Source: a virus
IMG/VR virus record: IMGVR_UViG_3300025168_000780
Coordinates: 1 to 21,731 of that record
Length of the DNA stretch: 21,731 nt
Direction: 5' to 3' (one strand)
The translations under genes were made by a program, and so were the position numbers. Shown here piece by piece: positions 8,428 through 14,942 of this stretch. Each line of letters begins with the position of its first letter. Within the stretch, counting starts at the first letter, position 1. A model generated the notes under the pieces. It was not told the origin of the DNA, did not search any database, and saw nothing but the letters and a program-made list of their open reading frames with translations.

Positions 8428-9882
8428 ATGGCACAAAGAGCAAAACCAGTAATAACCAATGAGCCATATCTTTTCTCTATTGCGACTGACGACTCAAACT
8501 CTAACAGGACCCATGAGCAAAGAAGAAAATACTCACACGATATTGTTCGCCTTATAGGTCCAAAGCGCCCGTTTGACTTTTGGGGAAAAGACACTTATCT
8601 TGGACGAATAAATGTTGTGGGAAATGCTAGTATAGTAAATGAAACATATCTAAAGCAACTCAGACACTCTGATTCAAAAGAGCCTTTGTTTGCCATAAAC
8701 TTTGTAGCTGACGCCTGGCGAGACTTTGTTGACAAGTTGCAAGAACTAGCAGAAAAGGGGATATTGGATCCAGACGGACCTTATGCCAATCTTATAGCCA
8801 AGAAGTCCTTTAGGAGTGTGACTGCTGATTATCATAGGTATATGATTGATACAGTTTACCCTCTATTCACAGAATCTTACCTTGGGACCTTCAATCTAGA
8901 GAACAAAAGAATAAGGGATGTGGATTCATTTTTAAAAATATTTACTAATTTTGTTAATGAGTACGCCAAAGTGGTAGGTCCCATAACTGTATCTGGGTTT
9001 ATTGAAAGCACGTTTTGTTCTCCACTAAATAGTGGTTTGGTGATAAGCACAAGCGAAGATGATCACAATATTGATTTTACAAAATCTGAAAAGTATATGT
9101 TGGATGAGAACTTTGATCTTGTTTCTTCTATTGCAACTTATTACGGATTTGGTATTGATCAAAATGCGCCCTGGAGATTTGTTGCAGATCTTTCATCTCC
9201 GGCTATGAAAGAATATATGAGGGGCGTTGAAATAGAGAGCTTTGATTTAGGGAACCAAAACGATACAGATGACTGCGACAACCCTTTTATCCCAGATGAT
9301 TTTCCTGTTATAGACCCATTTGGTTACTCGGCAATACCGGGACTAGAAGATATTGTTAGACACGCTGTGGGATATAATGAATATCGAGAATCCTTAGCCG
9401 GTGTTGAGGATGCCGAAACAACTTTCAAAGTATTTTATTCAACAGCACACACAGAGGTGTGGCGCACTGATATGGATATCATCAAAGTTTATTTCTTAGA
9501 CTTCTACAATTCCCTAGTAAACCGTCAGCCTAATGTAAGTGTTCTCATCCCAGACGACACTGGAATATGCCTCAAGTCTCGTGTTGAGCTTATCAATCGT
9601 CAAGTAATGTCGTATAATAAGTTTAAGCAAAATGGAGCCTATGGTGACAAATGGAATTTAAAGTGCTACTATCTTCTTCGAAGAATTGAGAGAAAGATGA
9701 AACACTCAAACAAGTTTGTCAAGGAAAGTCTTAAAGAACTGATGAACGTTTATAATTTTGTTAGTGGTAACACCGATAGAAAATATCTGCTGGCGTTAAA
9801 GTATCTACAGCAAGATATCCTTGAACCAATTACAGCCTCTTCCTTAACGCTTGACACAGTTGGCGATATAAATAGAGTATAG
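8428..9882 (+). CDS. Conserved-looking protein of unknown function, probably structural
   Basis: A 484-residue soluble protein that is not recognised. It is rich in aromatic residues and Asp, with segments such as FWGKDTYLGRINVVG (residues about 51-65), YHRYMIDTVYPLFTES (about 136-151), NAPWRFVADLSSPAMKEYM (about 247-265), and a helical, Lys-rich C-terminus (RRIERKMKHSNKFVKESLKE). There are no membrane segments, catalytic motifs or long repeats. The gap from the upstream gene is 6 nt, so it is in the same transcription unit as the baseplate genes; a virion role is the best guess. It is followed 14 nt later by a polymerase gene with a TTG start. Confidence 0.75.
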   Translation: MAQRAKPVITNEPYLFSIATDDSNSNRTHEQRRKYSHDIVRLIGPKRPFDFWGKDTYLGRINVVGNASIVNETYLKQLRHSDSKEPLFAINFVADAWRDFVDKLQELAEKGILDPDGPYANLIAKKSFRSVTADYHRYMIDTVYPLFTESYLGTFNLENKRIRDVDSFLKIFTNFVNEYAKVVGPITVSGFIESTFCSPLNSGLVISTSEDDHNIDFTKSEKYMLDENFDLVSSIATYYGFGIDQNAPWRFVADLSSPAMKEYMRGVEIESFDLGNQNDTDDCDNPFIPDDFPVIDPFGYSAIPGLEDIVRHAVGYNEYRESLAGVEDAETTFKVFYSTAHTEVWRTDMDIIKVYFLDFYNSLVNRQPNVSVLIPDDTGICLKSRVELINRQVMSYNKFKQNGAYGDKWNLKCYYLLRRIERKMKHSNKFVKESLKELMNVYNFVSGNTDRKYLLALKYLQQDILEPITASSLTLDTVGDINRV

Positions 9883-9896
9883 AAAAAGAGTAAAAC

Positions 9897-11105
9897 TTGT
9901 TATTTCAAACTTTAGATGATAAGTCAGAGTGCGTCGGGATTTATTGCGACGGGCAATTAATATTTGACTTAGTGGATTTTCCTGAACAGATCTCTAGGAC
10001 GTGGAAATACTCTTCGTACTTACGAGATATAGAAGACATAGAGTATGCTAGTCTGTACCTTCAGGGACAGGACATACAGGATGCTATCCCAGAATATTTG
10101 AAAGATGACTGGGAGGATACGTCGGACAAGATCCGTGCGTTCCACAGGTCACTGCAAATATCAAAAGTAAATCAGTTTGAGAATTGTTTTTTTGATTTGG
10201 TTCCACAACGATTCCTGGTTGACTTTTGTGAAGTCAAGAACGATATTACAGATTACATCATAAAAAACATTGACAGGCCACAAAGATATGACTATCTTCT
10301 TAAGGTGTGCCAAATGCTAGAAGATATATCAAATAGAAGGCTAAACATAAATCTTAAGAAGTTGAAATCCTACCCAGAGAATAATATTCTAAAAGACATT
10401 TCTACAGGGAGCAGGTTTATAACTTATAATCAGTTTGGTACAAAGACTGGAAGATTAAGCACAGCTAAGAAGTCTTTTCCAATCCTAACGCTGAAGAAAG
10501 ACTATAGATCAATTATAGAGCCGGTCAATGACCGTTTTCTGGAGATCGACTTCAACGGGGCCGAGGCTCGTGTTCTTCTTGGGTTACTGGGAAAACAACA
10601 GCCTGACCAAGATGTTCATAACTTTCACCGGGATGAGGTTTTCTCTGGATCATTAACCAGAGAACAGAGTAAGACATCTTTTTTTGCGTGGCTATATGGG
10701 GCCAAATCAATCAACAATAGCAAAGAGGGCGATGTACTCAAGAGCTTCTATGATAAAGAAAATGTTGTCAATCAATTCTGGGATGGGACAACAGTAACAA
10801 CATCTTTGGGTAAAGTTATAAATGATGTTGACAGACATCACGCACTGAATTATATTGTTCAATCTACAACTGCTGAACTCACTTTGTTACAAGCTCTTAA
10901 GGTTGACTACCTATTGAGGACTAGGGCAAAAAAATCATTTATCTCTTGTATTATTCACGATTCTGTGGTTATAGATTTATCCGATGAAGACTCTCATCTT
11001 GTTCCATCTATAAAAGCTTTGATGAGTTCAACAAAATTTGGTGTGTTCAAGATAAATACTAGTATGGGTAATTCCTTGGGGAATTTAAAACACTATGAAG
11101 AATAA
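9897..11105 (+). CDS. Compact family A DNA polymerase, no exonuclease domain recognised
   Basis: A 402-residue protein holding the core motifs of DNA polymerase I-type enzymes. Seen in order: TKTGRLST (182-189); motif A, FLEIDFNGAEARVLLGLL with catalytic Asp218; the O-helix REQSKTSFFAWLYGA with Arg255, Lys259, Tyr267 and Gly268; LNYIVQSTTAE (317-327), equivalent to the Asn and Gln of Klenow; and motif C, IIHDSVVIDL, with Asp355. The usual Glu after that Asp is Ser356. The polymerase part is much shorter than Klenow, and the first 160 residues show no DxE exonuclease motif, though SECVGIYCDGQLIFDL could be a remnant. The start is TTG with AAAGAG just upstream; no ATG suits. It follows structural genes by 14 nt, away from the replication block. 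Possible roles are gap repair or RNA primer removal; both are inference. Confidence 0.8.
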   Translation: MLFQTLDDKSECVGIYCDGQLIFDLVDFPEQISRTWKYSSYLRDIEDIEYASLYLQGQDIQDAIPEYLKDDWEDTSDKIRAFHRSLQISKVNQFENCFFDLVPQRFLVDFCEVKNDITDYIIKNIDRPQRYDYLLKVCQMLEDISNRRLNINLKKLKSYPENNILKDISTGSRFITYNQFGTKTGRLSTAKKSFPILTLKKDYRSIIEPVNDRFLEIDFNGAEARVLLGLLGKQQPDQDVHNFHRDEVFSGSLTREQSKTSFFAWLYGAKSINNSKEGDVLKSFYDKENVVNQFWDGTTVTTSLGKVINDVDRHHALNYIVQSTTAELTLLQALKVDYLLRTRAKKSFISCIIHDSVVIDLSDEDSHLVPSIKALMSSTKFGVFKINTSMGNSLGNLKHYEE

Positions 11106-11952
11106 AATTATTGGCTTAGGAAAAGTCGGCTGTGGTATCGCCACAGAGTTTGAAGAATACCCAGAGTACCGTGTGTATAAAATTGGCACAGATTTAGAAT
11201 CACGAGGTAACTTTCACACTCACTTAGTAATTGAAAAGCAAGAGAGTATTCAAGACTATGAAGAGAAGTTTGATTCAATTGACGCAGAAGCTTATCTAGA
11301 GACGATCAAGCCAACTGATGAAGTTTTGTTTGTTGTTGAGGGTGGGGATCCAGTATCAGGAGTGATCCTAAGTCTTCTGGAGAAGATAAAGAACACAAGA
11401 ATAAGCATCCTATATGTATGCCCGGACCCAGATGTTAGTTCTTTGGTACAAATGAGAGATAGTAAAATAGTTTTTAATATTTTGCAGGAATACGCTCGCA
11501 GCGGTCTTTTCAAGAGGATGTATATTTTCAATCGAACAAAGGTAGAAGAGTTGATTGGGGATGTGTCTATTGCAGAGTATGAAAAGAGCGTTTATCATTT
11601 CATAGCATATATGATAGCTATGACAAAGTACTTTGACAATTCAGGATCTGTACTTGAGAGCCGAAATGAACCAGTGAATATAGCAAGAATATCAACTTTT
11701 GGAGTCACTTCATTAGACAAGCGAGCGGAAATTCGTTTTCTTTATCCGATAGAAGAAGAGAAAAATGCACACTTTTATTTTGGCATTCCTGATGAAATGC
11801 TGGCTACGGACAACGAATTGATGAGAAAGATTAAAACGCAAATGAAAAACTTCTCAAAAGAAGGAGTAGATACGGGCTTTTCAGTTCACGCCACGGATCT
11901 TGAGAGAACTATAGTACTGTGTTCGTTCCATGCCAGTAAGATTCAAAACTAA
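11095..11952 (+). CDS. Divergent FtsZ/tubulin-like protein
   Basis: A 285-residue protein with the outline of the FtsZ/tubulin fold. IIGLGKVGCGIA (5-16) matches the N-terminal glycine loop. EYRVYKIGTDLES (24-36) matches the following strand, where FtsZ has I-N-T-D. VLFVVEGGDPVSGVILSLLE (77-96) matches the strand, T4 loop and helix, and ISILYVCP the next strand. YIFNRTKVEELIG (143-155) and the helix after it resemble the FtsZ region beginning N-D-K-L. The canonical GGGTGTG is EGGDPVSG, and no N-x-D-x-x-D T7 loop is seen, so GTP hydrolysis and normal polymerisation are uncertain. The C-terminal part (about 195-285) is beta-rich, compatible with the tubulin C-terminal domain. It overlaps the polymerase gene by 11 nt. 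A Rossmann-type NAD-binding protein is the main alternative. Confidence 0.5.
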   Translation: MKNKIIGLGKVGCGIATEFEEYPEYRVYKIGTDLESRGNFHTHLVIEKQESIQDYEEKFDSIDAEAYLETIKPTDEVLFVVEGGDPVSGVILSLLEKIKNTRISILYVCPDPDVSSLVQMRDSKIVFNILQEYARSGLFKRMYIFNRTKVEELIGDVSIAEYEKSVYHFIAYMIAMTKYFDNSGSVLESRNEPVNIARISTFGVTSLDKRAEIRFLYPIEEEKNAHFYFGIPDEMLATDNELMRKIKTQMKNFSKEGVDTGFSVHATDLERTIVLCSFHASKIQN

Positions 11953-11983
11953 AGGCATAGACCACCCGTCAAATCGCATTTCT

Positions 11984-12002
11984 CAACCTACTTATATAAG
12001 CA
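11984..12002 (+). promoter_or_regulatory. Candidate late promoter motif (third copy)
   Basis: CAACCTACTTATATAAGCA, 47 nt before the gene at 12050, shares 11 identical bases (CAACCTACTTA) with 1703-1713 and CTACTTAT with 37-44. A TATAGT hexamer also lies about 10 nt downstream without a clear -35 box, so a weak sigma70 promoter is an alternative. The intergenic stretch 11953-12049 holds no gene or clear terminator. Confidence 0.35.
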
Positions 12003-12049
12003 GCTAACTATTATAGTTATTGTAGTAGGAATTGGGAATAGTATAAAAA

Positions 12050-12493
12050 ATGAACAAAACAAACTCAAGAGGAATATTATTGGCCTCTTTCATCACATCA
12101 GATTCTGAAGAAGATATCCTAACAGAAGTAGAAAACATAGCTAATACTTTCTACCTTTCCAACAATATGATATTTCTGTTGAAGATTACTGATGCGCCCG
12201 AGAAAAAAATTATAACATACAACGCCCTCATAGAAAAAGGGAAACCATTAAATACACGATTGTTTACGATGCGTGTTCACAGAAAAAAGAACACAAATAC
12301 TTTATATACAATAAATGCCTTAAACGCTGCGGTCGCCAAAGATAATAATGGTAAAACAGGGAAACACTTAAAGCTTGACTGGGAGCAATACAGAAACTCA
12401 ATAATGTTATTGACGGGCTCAGAATTAAAGACACACCCAGTGGAAGTCTTGAGGGTGTTTAAGGTCGAGACAAGTGAAGAACCCGAAGAATAG
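12050..12493 (+). CDS. Protein of unknown function
   Basis: A 147-residue protein, not recognised. It begins with a hydrophobic strand (RGILLASFIT), followed by an acidic helix (SEEDILTEVENIANTF), another hydrophobic strand (NNMIFLLKIT), and a basic central part (FTMRVHRKKNTNTLYTINAL, residues about 76-95). KLDWEQYRNSIMLLTG near 110-125 and an acidic end complete it. This alternation suggests a compact alpha/beta protein without membrane segments. It follows the tubulin-like gene after a 97-nt gap with its own candidate promoter motif. No function can be given. Confidence 0.75.
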   Translation: MNKTNSRGILLASFITSDSEEDILTEVENIANTFYLSNNMIFLLKITDAPEKKIITYNALIEKGKPLNTRLFTMRVHRKKNTNTLYTINALNAAVAKDNNGKTGKHLKLDWEQYRNSIMLLTGSELKTHPVEVLRVFKVETSEEPEE

Positions 12494-12622
12494 ATGTCGG
12501 ATAAATATTTTAGTGCCCTTGTAGCATTGCTTTACTTCCCAGTTTATTGTTCTATATTGTTACTAGACAAAATCAGGGAGAATGGAAATGACACACGAAG
12601 GGCTGGCAGAAGAATTAGTTAA
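12494..12622 (+). CDS. Possible 42-residue small membrane protein
   Basis: An ATG placed directly after the preceding TAG opens 42 codons. The peptide has one clear hydrophobic segment (YFSALVALLYFPVYCSILLL, residues 5-24) and a basic, Arg-rich end. The positive tail after the helix would be typical of an inner-membrane peptide. It overlaps the next gene's start in another frame, and the promoter at 12531 lies inside it, both of which weaken the case. GAAGAA before the ATG is only a weak ribosome site, though coupling to the preceding stop is possible. Confidence 0.35.
   Translation: MSDKYFSALVALLYFPVYCSILLLDKIRENGNDTRRAGRRIS
12531..12558 (+). promoter_or_regulatory. Sigma70-like promoter before the MscS-like gene
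   Basis: TTTACT, a 16-nt spacer, then TATATT. The -35 is preceded by GC, as at 12946 and 20704. It lies 29 nt before the preferred start at 12588. Confidence 0.55.
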
Positions 12623-12929
12623 ATTAGCAGAACATCTTGTGGGTGGCTACGGGATGTTATTTATAGTTGCTTTCCTAACTTTTATGTTCAGAGATTTTGT
12701 AACCAATTTTGCTGCTGGACTTAAATTTATGTTCGGCTCTGATTTCGATGTAGATGATTTAGTCTGGATCGCCGGAAACAAAAAAGCCCGCATCGTTCGT
12801 CAGACTCCCACAAAGACGGTCTTTCACTTATTAGAGTCTGATCGCAAGCTCGTGGTACCGAACGTTGACCTTTATAAGCTAAGGGTAGAAAAAGCCTTGT
12901 CGGGCGCTAACGAAGGCAAGGACATTTAA
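12588..12929 (+). CDS. Miniature MscS-like mechanosensitive channel protein
   Basis: A protein of about 113 residues that aligns by eye with the pore helix and beta domain of MscS channels. One hydrophobic helix (YGMLFIVAFLTFMF) leads into TNFAAGLKFMF, like the E. coli MscS segment S-N-L-A-A-G. Then comes DFDVDDLVWIAGNKKARIV, a Thr-rich strand, and LVVPNVDLYKLRVEK, where MscS has V-I-P-N. The sensor helices TM1-TM2 and the large C-terminal vestibule are absent. Two ATGs are possible: 12582 lies only 1 nt after AGGGAG (12575-12580), while 12588 lies 7 nt after it and is preferred. It could form a small inner-membrane pore, modify a host channel, or act in lysis; these are guesses. Confidence 0.65.
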   Translation: MTHEGLAEELVKLAEHLVGGYGMLFIVAFLTFMFRDFVTNFAAGLKFMFGSDFDVDDLVWIAGNKKARIVRQTPTKTVFHLLESDRKLVVPNVDLYKLRVEKALSGANEGKDI

Positions 12930-12947
12930 TAAAAACATCTTAAAAGC

Positions 12948-12975
12948 TTTACACCCTCTCCCAATGTGGTATAGT
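12948..12975 (+). promoter_or_regulatory. Sigma70-like promoter of the ssDNA-binding protein gene
   Basis: TTTACA, a 16-nt spacer, then TATAGT, in the 83-nt gap before the SSB gene. AAAGGAG at about 13000-13006 is a strong ribosome site 6 nt before the ATG. Both suggest high expression, as expected for a protein needed in large amounts. Confidence 0.65.
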
Positions 12976-13012
12976 AGATACACGGTCAACTAACCAGTAA
13001 AGGAGAAATACA

Positions 13013-13789
13013 ATGGGTATTGACTTGAGCAAGATGAGAGCAAAGCACGCTGCTCTTACGACCAGGGGAGGCGACTCCTCAGAAAACTATTGGAAGCCAG
13101 ACGAGGGCACGCACCAGTTGCGACTAGTATGCCCGCCAAACGGCGATCCATTCTTTGAGGCATATTACCACTACGGCATGGGTGCCGAAGGTAAGACTAC
13201 TGTCCTCAGTCCACGCACTAATGGCGATCCCGATCCCATTGCAGAGTGGGGAACCAGTCTTTGGAACGAAGGCACTGACGGCTCAAAGGAAGCAGCAAAA
13301 CGCTTCTGGCCTAAGATGCGAGTGTTCGCTCCCATCGTCGTCCGTGGCGAAGAGGACAAAGGCGTTCGCTGGTGGGGCTTTTCCCGCACCACCTACCAAG
13401 CACTACTTGATGTAGTTCTTGACCCCGAGTACGGGGACATTACCGATACCGAAAAGGGTACGGACATTCGCATTGACTACGGCAAGAAGTCGGGTCAATC
13501 ATTCCCAACGACTGATGTGCGCCCTATGCGCCGCACCTCACCCTTGGCGAAGACCGAAGAAGAAATCAACACTCTTCTTGAAACCATCAAAGTCGCTGCG
13601 GATGTTTTTGAAGTTGCTACTTACGAGGCTTGCCAAAAGGTTCTTAATGATACCTTAGGCGAATCTGACACCGAGACCACAACTACCTCGGAGTCTACTC
13701 GTTATAGCAATAACACCCCAGCCCAAAAGGATACGGGCATCGAAGGTGTTCAGGACATTGAGTCAGCGTTTAACGATTTGCTGTCATAG
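13013..13789 (+). CDS. ssb: Single-stranded DNA-binding protein, gp32-like
   Basis: A 258-residue protein of the phage gp32-like SSB type, which coats ssDNA and coordinates polymerase, helicase and RecA. Seen: a basic N-terminus (LSKMRAKHAALTTRGG); an OB-fold region with FFEAYYHYG (47-55), KTTVLSP (61-67) and RFWPKMRVFAPIVVRGEEDK (97-116); then GVRWWGFSRTTYQALL and YGDITDTEKGTD (140-151), the conserved gp32-type pattern. A Ser/Thr-rich linker (about 215-240) leads to an acidic tip ending DIESAFNDLLS, the usual partner-binding tail. The Cys/His zinc site of T4 gp32 is not seen. It has a strong promoter and ribosome site, and a stable hairpin follows before recA. Confidence 0.85.
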   Translation: MGIDLSKMRAKHAALTTRGGDSSENYWKPDEGTHQLRLVCPPNGDPFFEAYYHYGMGAEGKTTVLSPRTNGDPDPIAEWGTSLWNEGTDGSKEAAKRFWPKMRVFAPIVVRGEEDKGVRWWGFSRTTYQALLDVVLDPEYGDITDTEKGTDIRIDYGKKSGQSFPTTDVRPMRRTSPLAKTEEEINTLLETIKVAADVFEVATYEACQKVLNDTLGESDTETTTTSESTRYSNNTPAQKDTGIEGVQDIESAFNDLLS

Positions 13790-13805
13790 TTGACCAGCAC
13801 CCGCA

Positions 13806-13833
13806 GGGGGGCACGGGGTTACAGGTGCCCCTC
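13806..13833 (+). other. GC-rich hairpin between SSB and recA
   Basis: GGGGCAC (13808-13814) pairs with GTGCCCC (13825-13831) around a 10-nt loop, extended by a G-U and a G-C pair. No run of T follows, so it is not a standard terminator. It may protect the 3' end of the ssb message or partly reduce readthrough into recA. Confidence 0.5.
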
Positions 13834-13853
13834 CCTATGGAAATGGAGTTTAA

Positions 13854-14924
13854 ATGGCTAAAGCGGCTCAAGCTAGCCTTGTAAATGATTTGCGCAACGA
13901 ATTAAACAAGGCAGCTAAAGAAAATATTGCGTATGATTTACACGGGGACAACCCCACGGATGTAAAGACTTGGATTTCAACCGGCTCAACGCTTTTGGAT
14001 TATATTATTTCCAACCGCAGAGACGGCGGGATCCCTGTTGGCAAACTTACCACGATTGCTGGTGAGTCTGCTAGTGGCAAGAGTCTTGTTGTGACTCAGA
14101 TTCTAGCGAACACACAAAAGATGGGAGGCGTCGCTGTTTATATTGATACAGAGAACGCAGCCTCCCCAGATTTTATGGAACAACTAGGCCTTGATACAAA
14201 GAACAACTTTATGTATGTTCAGCCCGGCACGATTGAAGAGGTGTTCGAAACTATTGAACGTCTCATCGGACTCATCAGGGAGAAGGCCCCTGATAAGCTA
14301 GTCTGTATTGTGTGGGACAGTGTTGCTGGAACTCCAGTCAAGGCTGAGATTGAAGGGGACTATGATCCCAACAGCCGTATCGGTCTGACTGCCAAGGCAC
14401 TAGCCAAAGGTATGCGGAAAGTAACGGAGACACTTGGCAAGGCTCAGATCGCTATGGTTTTCACTAACCAGTTGAAGACTAACATCGGCGTGATGTTCGG
14501 GGACAACCGAGTGGAGCCAGGTGGTAAGGCACTACCCTACCACGCTTCCAGTCGTATCTGGCTGACCCAGCACAAGGGAAAAGCCAACGGTCAGATTCTA
14601 AACGAGAAGAAGCAGGTCATTGGTTTCCATACCAGTGCCAAGACGATGAAGTCTCGCTTCGGACCATCACCAAGGAGTTGTCAGTTCGATGTACTGTTTG
14701 ACCTTGCTAACGACCGTGTTGGCGTTGATGATGAAAGTTCCTGGCTTAGTGCTATCGCTGGCACGCCTGGCTGTATTCGCAGCGGCGCTTGGTATACTGT
14801 CAATGTTGACGGCGAAGATAAAAAGTTCCAAAGCAAGGACTTTCCGAAACTTCTAGAAGACAAGAAATTTAAAGAAAGAATTCTTGACATTCTAGAGGAT
14901 GAGTGTAAAATAGGTAAGAAGTAA
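13854..14924 (+). CDS. recA: RecA/UvsX-family recombinase
   Basis: A 356-residue strand-exchange ATPase. Seen: STGSTLLDYII (42-52), Walker A GESASGKS (70-77), YIDTENA (96-102) with catalytic Glu100, Walker B LVCIVWDS (149-156), and the L2 region beginning TNQLKTNIGVMFGD (204-217) with the conserved Gln206. Then EPGGKALPYHASSRIWL (221-237) matches the RecA pattern for DNA-binding and ATP-site residues. Walker A is closer to bacterial RecA than to T4 UvsX. It would load on gp32-coated DNA for recombination-dependent replication and repair. The start follows ATGGAG at about 13844. The C-terminal lobe is more AT-rich than the core. It is followed after 18 nt by the 5' nuclease gene. Confidence 0.92.
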   Translation: MAKAAQASLVNDLRNELNKAAKENIAYDLHGDNPTDVKTWISTGSTLLDYIISNRRDGGIPVGKLTTIAGESASGKSLVVTQILANTQKMGGVAVYIDTENAASPDFMEQLGLDTKNNFMYVQPGTIEEVFETIERLIGLIREKAPDKLVCIVWDSVAGTPVKAEIEGDYDPNSRIGLTAKALAKGMRKVTETLGKAQIAMVFTNQLKTNIGVMFGDNRVEPGGKALPYHASSRIWLTQHKGKANGQILNEKKQVIGFHTSAKTMKSRFGPSPRSCQFDVLFDLANDRVGVDDESSWLSAIAGTPGCIRSGAWYTVNVDGEDKKFQSKDFPKLLEDKKFKERILDILEDECKIGKK

Positions 14925-14942
14925 ACTCTTACCGGAGACCCC

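Noticed and set aside
12500-12507. GATAAATA, resembling the T4 late promoter box
   Set aside because: A single occurrence one base from consensus in AT-rich DNA, inside a possible small gene. Not found before the clearly late tail genes.
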